Positions 8,100 to 17,279 of a stretch of DNA of 64,000 bases are shown here, piece by piece; position 1 is the first letter of the stretch, and every line of letters starts with the position of its first letter. The position numbers and the translations under genes are program-made. The notes under the pieces are model-generated. The model saw only the letters and a program-made list of their open reading frames with translations, was not told where the DNA came from and made no database searches. The stretch is from VRUE01 sp963822295 (GTDB lineage Bacteria > Actinomycetota > Thermoleophilia > Solirubrobacterales > 70-9): the NCBI GenBank assembly GCA_963822295.1, contig CAWGHD010000002.1, positions 744,001 to 808,000 of the forward strand. The letters are read 5' to 3'.

Positions 8100-8978
8100 A
8101 TGACCGAGATTCGTGGAATCCTGACCGCAATGGCGACGCCCTTCACGCCGGATGGCGGCGTGGACGAGGCGGCGCTCCGCGACCTCGCCAGCTTCCTGCT
8201 CGGGAACGGCTCGCACGGCCTGGTCGCCGCCGCGACGACCGGAGAGTCGACGACCCTCGACGACGCCGAGCACATCGGCGTGCTGCGCACGGTCGTGGAT
8301 GAGGTCGGCGGCGAGGCGACGATCGTCTGCGGCACCGGTACCAACGACACCCACCACACGATCGAGCTGACCAAGGCGGCGGCCGACGCCGGGGCCGACG
8401 CCGCGCTGGTCGTCACCCCCTACTACAACAAGCCGAATCCGGCGGGGATCGCGGCTCACTTCGAGGCCGTCGCGTCCGCCGTGCCCGACCTGCCGCTGAT
8501 CGTCTACAACATCCCCTCGCGAGTGATCGTGAACATCGCGCCGGCCGAACTGGCGGAGCTGGCGAGGATCGACAACGTGGTCGGGGTCAAGCAGGCCAAC
8601 AACGACGATCTCGGCCCGATTGAGGGGATGGCGGTGCTGTCCGGCAACGACGACATCTTCCTCCGCACGCTGGAACTCGGGCTTGCCGGCGGAATCACCG
8701 TCGCCTCCCATCTGGTCGGGCCGCAGATGCGCGAGATCTGGGACGCGGTGGAGGCGGGTGACCTCGACCGCGCCCGAGAGGTCGACGCGAGCCTGTCACC
8801 GCTCTACGACGCCCTTGCGGTGACGACCAACCCGATGCCGCTGAAGGCCGCGCTCGAGATGACCGGGACGATCCCGAGCGGGGCGATGCGCCTGCCGATG
8901 GTCGAGCTCGACGATGCGCAGCGCGACGTGGTGAGGACGGCGCTCGAGCGCGTCGGCCTGACGGTAACGGCGGGCTAG
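8100..8978 (+). CDS. dapA: 4-hydroxy-tetrahydrodipicolinate synthase
   Basis: DapA is the class I aldolase that condenses pyruvate with aspartate semialdehyde, the first committed step to diaminopimelate. The protein begins MTEIRGILTAMATPFTPDGG; TGEST near residue 42 is the pyruvate/ASA loop, PYYNKPNPAG near 106 and IVYNIPSRV near 132 (active-site Tyr) follow, and the Schiff-base lysine lies in VVGVKQAN near residue 162. With ATG 8100 the product is 292 residues, normal for the family. Alternatives are ATG 8094 and GTG 8082 in the same frame. RNase J begins 2 nt after the stop. Confidence 0.95.
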   Translation: MTEIRGILTAMATPFTPDGGVDEAALRDLASFLLGNGSHGLVAAATTGESTTLDDAEHIGVLRTVVDEVGGEATIVCGTGTNDTHHTIELTKAAADAGADAALVVTPYYNKPNPAGIAAHFEAVASAVPDLPLIVYNIPSRVIVNIAPAELAELARIDNVVGVKQANNDDLGPIEGMAVLSGNDDIFLRTLELGLAGGITVASHLVGPQMREIWDAVEAGDLDRAREVDASLSPLYDALAVTTNPMPLKAALEMTGTIPSGAMRLPMVELDDAQRDVVRTALERVGLTVTAG

Positions 8979-8980
8979 AG

Positions 8981-10646
8981 GTGGCCGGCAAAAAGCTTCG
9001 CATCATTCCGCTCGGCGGGCTGGGGGAGATCGGCAAGAACATGACGGTCGTCGAATACGGCGGCAAGATCGTCGTCGTCGACACCGGCCTGAAGTTCCCG
9101 ACCCCGGAGATGCTGGGGATCGACCTGGTGCTCCCCGACTTCTCCTACCTGCGCGACCGCGTCGACGACATCGAGGCGATCGTCCTCACCCACGGCCACG
9201 AGGACCACGTCGGCGCCCTGCCCTACGTGCTGCGGGAGATCGGCAAGCCGCCCGTCATCTACGGCGGGCAGCTGACGATCGGCATGGTCCGCTCGAAGCT
9301 CGACGAGCACAAGCTCGGCGACGCGCCGCTCAAGGAGCTGCCCGCGGGCGAGAAGGTCAGGGTCGGGCCCTTCGGGCTGGAGCTGATCCACCTCTCGCAC
9401 TCGATCCCGGACATGCGGGCCGTGCTGCTCACCACAGAGCTCGGCTCGGTCCTGATGACCGGCGACTACAAGTTCGACCAGACCCCGGTCGACGGCCGGC
9501 CCGCCGACATGACGCGGCTCGCCGAGATCGGCCGCGAGGGCCTGCTGCTGCTCTGCGGCGACTCGACGAACGCCGACCGGCCGGGCACGGCGCCGTCGGA
9601 GTCGAGCGTCGGCCCTGCCCTGCTCGAGACCTTCTCCGACTGCAAGGGCCGGATCATCGTCACCTCCTTCGCCTCCAACATCCACCGCGTCCAGCAGGTC
9701 ATCGACGCCGCGATCAAGCTCGACCGGCGGGTGGCGCTGGTCGGCCGCTCGATGCGCAAGAACTTCAACATCGCCTCCAGCCTGGGCATCGCGGACGCGC
9801 CCCAGGGCCTCTTCATCCAACCGCGGGAGATCGAGAACTTTCCGGACGAGAAGGTCGTCGTGATCTCGACCGGGAGCCAGGGAGAGCCGCTCTCGGCGCT
9901 GCGCCGGATGGCCAACAACGACCACCGCGACGTCGAGCTGCATTCCGGCGACACGGTCGTCTTCTCGGCGACGCCGGTGCCCGGCAACGAGCGCGCGGTC
10001 AACGAGACGATCGACCGCATCTATGAGATCGGCGCCACGGTGGTGACCGCCAAGGACGCGCCGATCCACGCCTCCGGCCACGGCTGGCAGGAGGAGCTGA
10101 AGCTGATGATCAACCTGACCAAGCCGAAGTACGTGCTGCCGGTCCACGGCGACTACAAGCGCCTGCGCCTGCACTCCGAGCTCGCGCAGTCGATCGGGAT
10201 CCCCGAGGAGAACGTCTTCCAGGGCCGCAACGGCCTGGCGCTCGAGACTCGACGAGAAGGGCGCCCGCTTCGGCGAGGACATCGACGCCGGGGTGATCTT
10301 CGTCGACGGGGTCAACATCGGCGATCCCGACGACGTCGCGCTGCGCGACCGGCGCGCGATCTCGGCGGACGGCATCTTCATCGTCGTCGCGACGATCTCC
10401 ACCGACGACGGCAGCGTCGTCGCCGACCCGGAGGTGATCTTCCGCGGCGTCGCCTTCCTCGAGGAAGGCAGCGGCCTGATCGAAGAGATCCAGGACGTGG
10501 TCGAGGACTCGCTCGAGGAGGCGGCGAAGGCCGGCACCCGCGAGCTGAACCTGATCCAGGAAGACCTTCACGACGCCGTCGCGCGCTTCGTCTACGACAA
10601 ATTGCGCCGCCGCCCGATGGTCCTCCCGGTGGTCGTCGAGGTCTAA
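8981..10646 (+). CDS. rnj: Ribonuclease J (frameshifted in this sequence)
   Basis: RNase J is a metallo-beta-lactamase-fold 5'-3' exo- and endoribonuclease central to mRNA decay and rRNA maturation. The GTG-initiated protein starts LRIIPLGGLGEIGKNM; THGHEDHVGALP near residue 70 is the zinc motif, SHSIPDM and GDYKFD follow, and HASGHGWQEELK closes the beta-CASP region. Around 10247 (ctcgag-a-ctcgac) one surplus base shifts the frame. The C-terminal domain continues as LDEKGARFGEDIDAGVIFVDG and ends RRRPMVLPVVVEV at 10646. Joined across the shift the protein is about 554 residues, the normal RNase J length, so a sequencing error is likelier than a true lesion. The rnj-dapA linkage is common in actinobacteria. 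Confidence 0.93.
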
Positions 10647-10665
10647 GCCGCCCCCGGACGCGGAA

Positions 10666-10703
10666 GCGAATCCCTATCCATATCTGACTCTTTAGGGATT
10701 CGC
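10666..10703. terminator. Perfect 11-bp inverted repeat after RNase J
   Basis: Left arm gcgaatcccta (10666-10676) and right arm tagggattcgc (10693-10703) are perfect complements around a 16-nt loop. It lies 20 nt after the RNase J stop, between convergent genes. No T-run follows, so it could be a factor-assisted terminator, a 3' stabiliser or a protein-binding site. Confidence 0.45.
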
Positions 10704-10734
10704 GAGAGCAGAGGAGGCGGCGCAATTAAGAGGA

Positions 10735-10768
10735 GCCCGCCGGGCCTGTTGGGGAGAGCCCGGCGGGC
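10735..10768. terminator. GC-rich bidirectional terminator between rnj and the histidine kinase
   Basis: Arms gcccgccgggc (10735-10745) and gcccggcgggc (10758-10768) form a perfect 11-bp, nearly all-GC stem with a 12-nt loop. It sits between the convergent rnj and the minus-strand kinase gene (ends 10806) and can fold on both strands. A clear U-tract is missing, which is common in high-GC actinobacterial terminators. Confidence 0.6.
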
Positions 10769-10805
10769 CCCTGTGTCTCGTCCAAGTCCAACCTATGACG
10801 GGCCG

Positions 10806-12268
10806 CTAAAGGCGATCTAAAACCAGCGGGGCCTGCTTCTCGCTGCGGCTGAGCGGCAGCCGCACCCTGAACAGGGCGCCCCCTCCGGGCTCTTCCTCGG
10901 CGCTCGCCGAGCCCCCGTGGGACGTCGCGACGGCGCTGACGATTGCCAGCCCGAGCCCGCTGCCGGGGCCGGTGGCGGTGTCGGCGGGCCCGTCGCCGCG
11001 GACGAAGCGGTCGAATATCTGCGCCCGCAGCTCGGGTGCGATGCCCGGCCCGTCGTCGGCGACCTCGACGACGGCGTCGGCGGCCTCGGCACGGAGGCGC
11101 AGCTCCACGGTCGAGCCCGGCGGGGTATGGCGGGCGGCGTTGTCGAGCAGGTTGAGGATCATCCGGTGCAGCTCGTCGGGGTTGCCCTCGAGCCAGAGCG
11201 GTCGGTCGTTCTCGACCCGCAGCTCGCGGTCGCCCATCAGCGGGGCCGCCTCGGCGGCGGCGTTGCCGGCCACCTCGGCGAGGTCGCAGCGGCGGTGGCC
11301 GCTGGTGCGGCCGGCGTCGGCGCGGGCGAGCAGGAGGAGATCGGCGACCAGCCTGCTCATCCGGTGCGACGAGCGGATCGCGGAGTCGATCATCGCCTGC
11401 TCGTCCTGGTTGTCGGGCTCGTGCAGCGAGGCCTGGAGCAGCTCGAGGTTGGCGAGGATGCTGGTCAGCGGGGTGCGCAGCTCATGCGAGGCGTCGGCGA
11501 CGAACTCGCGCTGCTTGGTCATCGCCGCCTCGCGCTCGGCGCGGGCGGCGTCGAGCGAGCGCAGCATCTGCTCGAGGGTCCGCGCCAGCTCTCCGACCTC
11601 GTCGTCGGTCTTGGGCGCCGGCATGTGCCGCGAGGAGTCGCCGGTGTCGGCGATCTTGCGGGCGCTCGCGGTCAGCGAGGAGACCGGGCGCATCGCCCTG
11701 CCGGCGATCGCGACCCCGGCCAGGCTCGCGAGCAGCGTGCCGCCGAGGACGCCGGCGCCGATGAAGAACCAGAGGCGCTCGATCGTCGAGTCGAGGTGGG
11801 CGATGCTGCGGCCGTACTGCACGTAGCCGGTCGGGTTGCCGTCGTCGCCGCGGATTTCGGCGGTGCCGACGCGGTTGCCCTCGTAGGTCGGAGAGCCCGA
11901 GCTGGGCCGGCCCCAGGTCGCTCGGTTTGCTGCTTTGGCCGATCTCGTTGCCGTAGACGTCGAAGACGCGGACCGAGGCGTCGTCGGGGCGGACGAAGTC
12001 GTCGAGGTCGGGGCCCCGGGGAATCGTGCCGAGCGGGGTGTATTCGATCTGAAGTTCGGCGGCGAGCGTCTTGGCGGCGCCGTCGACCTCGCGGTTGAAG
12101 TCGTCGCGGATTCGATCTGTCGTCACCTCGCCGATCACGCCTCCGAAGACGAGGAGGATGATCAGGGTGAGGCCGGCCGAGGTCCGCCGCCAGCCGCCAG
12201 CGCACCGGCCAGTTGCGTGGTCTCAAACGCCGGCCTCGGTGCGGTGGGCGCTTGGCGCGGCCGGCCAC
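10806..12268 (-). CDS. HAMP-domain sensor histidine kinase (two frameshifts)
   Basis: Membrane sensor kinase paired with the response regulator just upstream. Read across frames, a GTG start at 12268 gives a basic N-terminus, a first membrane helix (LTLIILLVFGGVIGEV), an extracytoplasmic segment of about 130 residues, a second helix (LWFFIGAGVLGGTLLASLAG), a HAMP linker (RPVSSLTASARKIADTG), the H-box ADASHELRTPLTS, an N-box (LLDNAARHTPPGS) and G-boxes (DDGPGIAP, GSGLGLAIV). The frame changes twice, near 12183 (extra G before acctcggcc) and near 11911 (base lost around ggccggccc). The composite is about 487 residues, a normal size. Start overlap with the regulator is minimal (2-nt gap), so they form one operon. 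The stimulus cannot be inferred. Confidence 0.85.
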
Positions 12269-12270
12269 GT

Positions 12271-12966
12271 TCAGTCCTTGAGGACGTATCCGGCGCCACG
12301 TTTGGTGTGCAGGAGGCGGCCCTCGCCGCCGGACTCGAGCTTGCGGCGCAGGTTGGAGACGAAGACGTCGATCGTGTTGGTCGCCGCGGTCGGGTCGTAG
12401 CCCCAGACCTCGTCGAGCAGGCGCTCGCGGGAGACGACCAGGCGGTCGTTCCTCATCAGGAACTCGAGCAGCTCGAACTCGCGGTTGGTCAGCTCGATCT
12501 CGCGATCGCCGCGTTTGACCTCGCGGGTGTCGGGGTTGAGCGAGAGGTCGGCGACCTCGAGCGAGGCGGTCCCGCGCGGCGGGCGGCGGCGCAGCAGCGC
12601 CCGGATCCGGGCGAGCAGCTCGCGCCGCTCGAAGGGCTTCACCAGGTAGTCGTCGGCGCCGCTGTCGAGGCCGTCGACGCGATCCTCGGTCTCGGTGCGC
12701 GCGGTCAGCATCAGGATCGGCACGTCGCTGTCGGCGCGCAGCCGCCGGCAGACCTCGATCCCGTCGAGGCGCGGCAGCCCGAGGTCGAGAACGACCAGGT
12801 CGGGGACGAATCCGGCCGCCACGTCGAGCGCATCGACGCCGTCGGCGGAGGTGCGAACCTCGTAGCCCTCGTTGCGCAGGGAGCGCCGCAGGACGTCGGC
12901 GATCTCCGCGTCGTCCTCGACGAGCAGGACGCGGCCTTCGGCAGGATCGACATCGGTGGTGTGCAT
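12271..12966 (-). CDS. OmpR/PhoB-family response regulator, MprA-like
   Basis: A 231-residue two-domain regulator. The receiver domain has the acidic pair in LLVEDDAEI, phospho-acceptor Asp61 in VVLDLGLP, a switch Thr88 in LMLTAR and Lys110 in YLVKPF. The C-terminal winged helix (about 135-231) shows LTNREFELLEFLMRN, VVSRERLLDEVWG, TIDVFVSNLRRKLE and the closing wing TKRGAGYVLKD. It should bind DNA as a dimer when phosphorylated by the neighbouring kinase (2 nt downstream). The ATG at 12966 lies 8 nt after a TAAGAT -10 element, implying a near-leaderless transcript. It resembles actinobacterial MprA/TcrA regulators of envelope stress, but targets are unknown. Confidence 0.93.
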   Translation of the reverse strand: MHTTDVDPAEGRVLLVEDDAEIADVLRRSLRNEGYEVRTSADGVDALDVAAGFVPDLVVLDLGLPRLDGIEVCRRLRADSDVPILMLTARTETEDRVDGLDSGADDYLVKPFERRELLARIRALLRRRPPRGTASLEVADLSLNPDTREVKRGDREIELTNREFELLEFLMRNDRLVVSRERLLDEVWGYDPTAATNTIDVFVSNLRRKLESGGEGRLLHTKRGAGYVLKD

Positions 12967-12974
12967 GCGCTCCG

Positions 12975-12980
12975 ATCTTA
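12975..12980 (-). promoter_or_regulatory. -10 element (TAAGAT) of the two-component operon
   Basis: On the minus strand TAAGAT (12980-12975) matches five of six bases of TATAAT and ends 8 nt before the ATG at 12966. No strong -35 is seen, as is usual in actinobacterial promoters. The transcript would start 1-2 nt upstream of the start codon. Confidence 0.45.
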
Positions 12981-13068
12981 GACCCGGAGGCCCCCCGTTC
13001 CCGCTGGTTTTACCGCGAATTTAGCCCTTCGCAGGGGTCAGCGCGCCTTGGCGTCGAACGGGTGGCAG

Positions 13069-15287
13069 ATGTTCGAACGCACCAAGCGGCCGGCGAAACG
13101 ATCCTCGAAAGCGAGGAAAGCGAAACCGAAGGCGAGGGGGAAAGCCCCGCGGCCGCGCCTGCCCGAAGGCCTCGAGCAGCGCCATCTCGACCTGATCGGC
13201 CTCTTCCTGATCGCCGCGGGTGTCTACCTGGCCTTCGTGCTCTTCTTCGGCTGGGAGGGCGGCAAGGTCGGCTACGGCGTCGAAACCGGCCTCGAATACC
13301 TCGTCGGCGACGTCGGGGCCAGGATCGCGACCGTGCTGATGCTGGTGATCGGCGGCGTCCTCGTCACCGGCACCTCGATCTCCTCGATCTTCCGCGGCAT
13401 CGGCGGCGCTCTGCGCAGGGTGTTCCTCGGCGGCCGCGGCGTCGCCGAGACCGCGATCCTCAATCGCGAGGAACGCCGCAAGGAAAAGACGCTGTCGGAC
13501 TTCGAGACCCGCGCCGGCCAGACCGACGTGATGAGCACCTACCCCGACGAGGAGGAGTTCGACCCGACGGTCGCGCTGGTGGACGACCTGGACGATGACG
13601 CCTCAGCCGACATGCCCGGACGCGAAGCGGAGGACATGTCGGAATTGGGTGAAACGTTGTCCGCGTCCGACGACGATCGCAATCTGACTCTCTCGGCGGC
13701 GGACGCGGACCCTGACGACCCGGCCCAAGGTGAGCCGAATGGCGCTGAGTCGTCTCCCACAACCGAGATCCCCGCCCTGACCCCGCAGGGCAACAAGCGC
13801 GGCGTCACCACCTCCGAGGAGATCGACTACCGTGCCGCCGCCCGTCAAGGCGCTGGAGCGGGGCACGGGCGCCGACAAGGGCCCCGACCCGCGCGACCAG
13901 GAGGCGGTCGGCCGCAAGCTGGTCGAGACGCTCGGCCACTTCGGGGTCGAGGCGAAGATCGTCGGCATCGTCAGCGGCCCGCACGTCTCCCGCTACGAGC
14001 TGCGCCTCGCGCCCGGGACCAAGGTCAAGAAAGTGACCGAGCTCGGCCAACGACCTCGCCTACGCGCTGGCCTCGACCGACATCCGCATCCTCGCCCCGA
14101 TCCCCGGCAAACAGGCGGTCGGGGTCGAGGTGCCGAACACCCGCCGCCGCATCGTCCGCCTCGGCGACATCTACGCGGGCCGGCCGGAGAAGACCTCGCC
14201 GCTGGTCGCCTGGCTGGGCAAGGGAATCGACGGCAACGCGGTCTGGACCGACCTGGCGAAGATGCCGCACGTGCTGGTCGCCGGCACCACCGGCTCGGGC
14301 AAGTCCGGCTGCGTCAACGCGATCCTCTCCTCGATCCTGATGCAGGCCTCGCCCAACGACGTTCGCCTCGTCCTGGTCGACCCCAAGCAGGTCGAGCTCA
14401 ACCACTACGAGCACGTCCCGCACCTGCTGACGCCGGTCGTCACCTCGCCGCGCCTCGCCGCCAACGTCCTCTCGAACCTGATCGGCGAGATGGAGAGCCG
14501 CTACGGGATCATGGGCCAGGCCCGCTGCCGCAACCTCGACGAGCTCAACCGCGCGCGGGCCAAGGCCGGCGAGCCGCCGCTGCCGCACATCCTCTGCGTG
14601 ATCGACGAGCTCGCGGACCTGATGATGGTCGCCCCGGCCGAGGTCGAGGACTCGATCATCCGCCTCGCGCAGAAGTCGCGCGCGACCGGCATCCACCTCG
14701 TCCTCGCGACGCAGCGCCCTTCGACCGACATCATCACCGGCACGATCAAGGTCAACATCCCCGCCCGGATCGCCTTCGCCGTCTCCTCGCAGACCGACTC
14801 GCGCGTGATCCTCGACCAGGGTGGGGCGGAGGCGCTGCTCGGCCAGGGCGACATGCTCTTCCGCGGCGCCGGCACCTCGAAGCTGCAGCGCATCCAGGGC
14901 GCCTTCATCACCGAGGAGGAGATCGCCCGGATCACCAAGCACTGGGCCAGGCAGGGCGAACCGGAATTCGAAGACGAGCTGCTCGAGACCCGCGAGGTCG
15001 TCGAGGAGGGCGTCGAAGACGGCGACTTCGACCCCGACAGCGACGACCTGCTCGACGAGGCGATCCAGCTCGTGGTCGAGACCGAAACGGCCTCGGTGTC
15101 GATGATCCAGCGCCGCCTGCGGGTCGGCTACACGCGCGCGGGCAGGCTGATCGACATGCTCGAGCGCCGCGGCGTGATCTCCGGCTACGAGGGCTCCAAG
15201 CCGCGGCAGGTGCTGATCACCGCGGCCGACCTGGCGCGGGTGACGGCCGGCGGCCCGGAGCCGGTCGAGGCCGACGTCGAGTCGTAG
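13069..15287 (+). CDS. ftsK: FtsK/SpoIIIE DNA translocase (two frameshifts)
   Basis: Septal DNA pump that clears chromosomes at division. A basic N-terminus (MFERTKRPAKRSSKARKAKP) is followed by only two predicted membrane helices (LIGLFLIAAGVYLAFVLFFG and TVLMLVIGGVLVTGTSI). An acidic linker runs to about residue 255, then come the alpha/beta motor domain with Walker A GTTGSGKSGCVN and Walker B CVIDELADLMM, and a C-terminal gamma winged helix (VSMIQRRLRVGYTRAGRLID). Frame changes occur near 13831 (surplus c before gtgccgccg) and near 14045 (surplus g in gctcggccaac). Joined, it is about 740 residues, near the SpoIIIE size. TTG at 13048 is an alternative start. Essentiality of the family favours sequence error. 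Confidence 0.92.
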
Positions 15288-15314
15288 GCGGCCCGCTCCG
15301 GCCACAATGTCGGC

Positions 15315-16619
15315 GTGGACGGATCGAACGCAGGCGCAGGCGCCCCGGTGCGCGCCGGGATCGTCGTCACCGGGACCGAGGTTCTGACCGGCCGGATCGC
15401 CGACCGCAACGGCCCCTGGGTCTCCGAACAGTTGGCCGAGCTCGGCGTCGAGGTCGCCCACATCCTCGTCGTCGCCGACCGCCCCGACGACCTCGACGCC
15501 GCGCTGCGCTTCCTCACCGAGGAGGGGATGGACCTGATCGTCACCTCCGGCGGCCTCGGCCCGACGGCCGATGATCTGACGGCCGAGGTCGTCGGCCGTT
15601 TCGCCGGCCGCAAGCTGGTCCTCGACGAGGAGGTCGAGGAGAAGATCGCCGAGGTCCTGCGCGAGTTCGCGAAACGCTTCGACTTCGACGAAGAGGCCGT
15701 GATGGAGGCCAACCGCAAGCAGGCGATGGTCCCCGAGGGCGCGACCGCGCTCGACCCGATTGGGACGGCGCCGGGGCTTGTGGTCCCCGCGGGCGAGCGC
15801 CCGATCGTCGTCCTGCCGGGCCCCCCGCGCGAGCTGCAGCCGATGTGGCCGGCGGCCTTGGAGACCGAGCCGGTGCGGGAGGTGCTCGCGAGGGCTACGC
15901 CGCTGCTCGGATACACGCTGCGGATGTTCGGCATCCCCGAGTCCGAAATCGCGAAGAGCCTGCGGGAGATGGAGGAGGAGGGCGTGGCCCTGCCGGAGGT
16001 CGAGATCACGACCTGCCTGCGCCGCGGCGAGATCGAGATCGACGTGCGCTACCGCGACGAGGCGACGGCGACGGCGGATGCGGTCCGCGGCGGGCTGGCC
16101 GAGCGCCACGCGGCGCACCTCTTCAGCCTCGACGGGGAGACGATCGACTCCCAGGTAGCGAAGCTGCTCGCCGGCCGCCGCCTCGGGCTCGCGGAGTCCT
16201 GCAGCGGCGGCCTGCTCGCGTCCCGCGTGACCGACCTGCCCGGCTCCTCCGACTACTTCATGGGCGGCATCGTCGCCTACACCTACGAGGCGAAGGAAGA
16301 GCTCCTGGGGGTCGACTCAGGGCTGCTGGAGGAGAAGGGCGCGGTCTCGCCGGAGGTGGCGGAGGCGATGGCGCAGGGGGCGCTGCGGCGCTTCGACGCC
16401 GACGTCGCGGTCGCGATCACGGGGATCGCAGGCCCGACCGGGGGGACGGAGGAGAAGCCGGTCGGCTACGTCTGCTTCAACGCCCGCCTCGCCGACGGGA
16501 CCTCGATCGCCCGCGACCCGGTTATCCCGGGCGGCCGCGAGGACATCCGCGAACGCTCGGCGCTGGTCGGGATGCACCTGCTGCGGATGCTGCTCGGCGA
16601 CGGCGATTCTTCCCTGTAG
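15315..16619 (+). CDS. cinA: CinA: MoCF-like domain plus nicotinamide-nucleotide amidase
   Basis: The 434-residue protein has the two CinA domains. The N-terminal COG1058/MoCF-like domain (about 13-180) shows IVVTGTEVLTGRIADRNG, TSGGLGPTADDLTAEVV and IVVLPGPPRELQPMW. The C-terminal amidase domain (about 275-430) shows LAESCSGGLLASRVTDLPGS, with the catalytic serine of the SCTGG-type motif, and AITGIAGPTGGTEEKPVG. The C-terminal part deamidates nicotinamide mononucleotide and so recycles NAD; the N-terminal domain has been linked to ADP-ribose pyrophosphatase activity. The start is GTG 15315, 28 nt after ftsK. A cinA-(thpR)-recA order is common in bacteria. Confidence 0.94.
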   Translation: MDGSNAGAGAPVRAGIVVTGTEVLTGRIADRNGPWVSEQLAELGVEVAHILVVADRPDDLDAALRFLTEEGMDLIVTSGGLGPTADDLTAEVVGRFAGRKLVLDEEVEEKIAEVLREFAKRFDFDEEAVMEANRKQAMVPEGATALDPIGTAPGLVVPAGERPIVVLPGPPRELQPMWPAALETEPVREVLARATPLLGYTLRMFGIPESEIAKSLREMEEEGVALPEVEITTCLRRGEIEIDVRYRDEATATADAVRGGLAERHAAHLFSLDGETIDSQVAKLLAGRRLGLAESCSGGLLASRVTDLPGSSDYFMGGIVAYTYEAKEELLGVDSGLLEEKGAVSPEVAEAMAQGALRRFDADVAVAITGIAGPTGGTEEKPVGYVCFNARLADGTSIARDPVIPGGREDIRERSALVGMHLLRMLLGDGDSSL

Positions 16620-16651
16620 GGATACCGGCACGCACTTCTTGCAGTCAGGCG

Positions 16652-16680
16652 TTGTCTCGCGCGTCCGGGCGACGTAGCTT
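16652..16680 (+). promoter_or_regulatory. Promoter of thpR-recA
   Basis: TTGTCT (16652-16657) and TAGCTT (16675-16680) are separated by 17 bp. The -10 box ends 6 nt before ATG 16687, so the transcript should begin at or next to the start codon (leaderless). No LexA-type GAAC-N4-GTTC palindrome is seen here, so SOS control of recA is not evident. Confidence 0.55.
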
Positions 16681-16686
16681 GCTCCC

Positions 16687-17274
16687 ATGGCGAAAGAGCG
16701 ACTGAAGAGCCCGCGGGCAAGGTTGTTCGTGGCACTCGACCTGCCGGACCCCCTGCTGGCCGCGCTCGAGGAGTGGGGGGACCGGGAGCTCGCCGATCCC
16801 GCCCTGCGGCGCACGGCGACCGCCTCTCTGCACGTCACCCTCGTCTTCCTCGGCTACCGCCCGGAGAAGGAGATCGACCGGATCGGCGCGCTGGTCGAGT
16901 CGATCGAGGCGCCGGCCCCGCGGATCTCGCTGCGCGACCCCGAGCCGCGGCCCGGGCGCGGGCTCCCGCGCCTATATGCGCTCCCGATCCAGTCCCCGGG
17001 GGTCGTCGCCCTGCAGGCCGAGCTGGAGGGGAAGCTGGTGGCGGAGCGCCTCCACGAGGCGGAGCGACGGGCCTTCTGGCCGCATCTGACGGTCGCCAGG
17101 GTGCGCCCCGAGGCAAGGGGCTCGAGGCGGCCGCGCCGTGTCTCCGACCCGCCCGGACCGCTCCCGCAGGACCTCTTGCAGCCCGCCGGTGCTGTCCGGG
17201 TGGCGCTCTACCGTTCCGAACTCAAGCCACAGGGTGCCAAGTACACCCGGCTTACCCACGTCGATCTGAGGTGA
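16687..17274 (+). CDS. thpR: RNA 2',3'-cyclic phosphodiesterase (2H / LigT family)
   Basis: A 195-residue 2H phosphoesterase. The two HxT motifs that define the family are LHVTLVFLG near residue 49 and FWPHLTVARV near residue 122. The N-terminus (ARLFVALDLPDPL) matches the RLFxAL start typical of ThpR/LigT. ThpR hydrolyses 2',3'-cyclic phosphodiester ends of RNA to 2'-phosphates and shows in vitro 2'-5' RNA ligase activity. It lies 5 nt before recA and shares its likely promoter; the cinA-thpR-recA linkage is recurrent in actinobacteria. Confidence 0.92.
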   Translation: MAKERLKSPRARLFVALDLPDPLLAALEEWGDRELADPALRRTATASLHVTLVFLGYRPEKEIDRIGALVESIEAPAPRISLRDPEPRPGRGLPRLYALPIQSPGVVALQAELEGKLVAERLHEAERRAFWPHLTVARVRPEARGSRRPRRVSDPPGPLPQDLLQPAGAVRVALYRSELKPQGAKYTRLTHVDLR

Positions 17275-17279
17275 AAGAG

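Noticed and set aside
13055..13080. Possible LexA/SOS box near the ftsK start (gaac and gttc half-sites)
   Set aside because: The half-sites are 11 bp apart rather than 4, and no second example occurs before recA or dinB in this window.
13069..15287. ftsK, rnj, nadE, dinB and the kinase as true pseudogenes
   Set aside because: Each shift is a single base, conserved protein continues in the new frame without loss, no other mutations accumulate, and several are essential-type genes. Sequence error explains all ten sites together.
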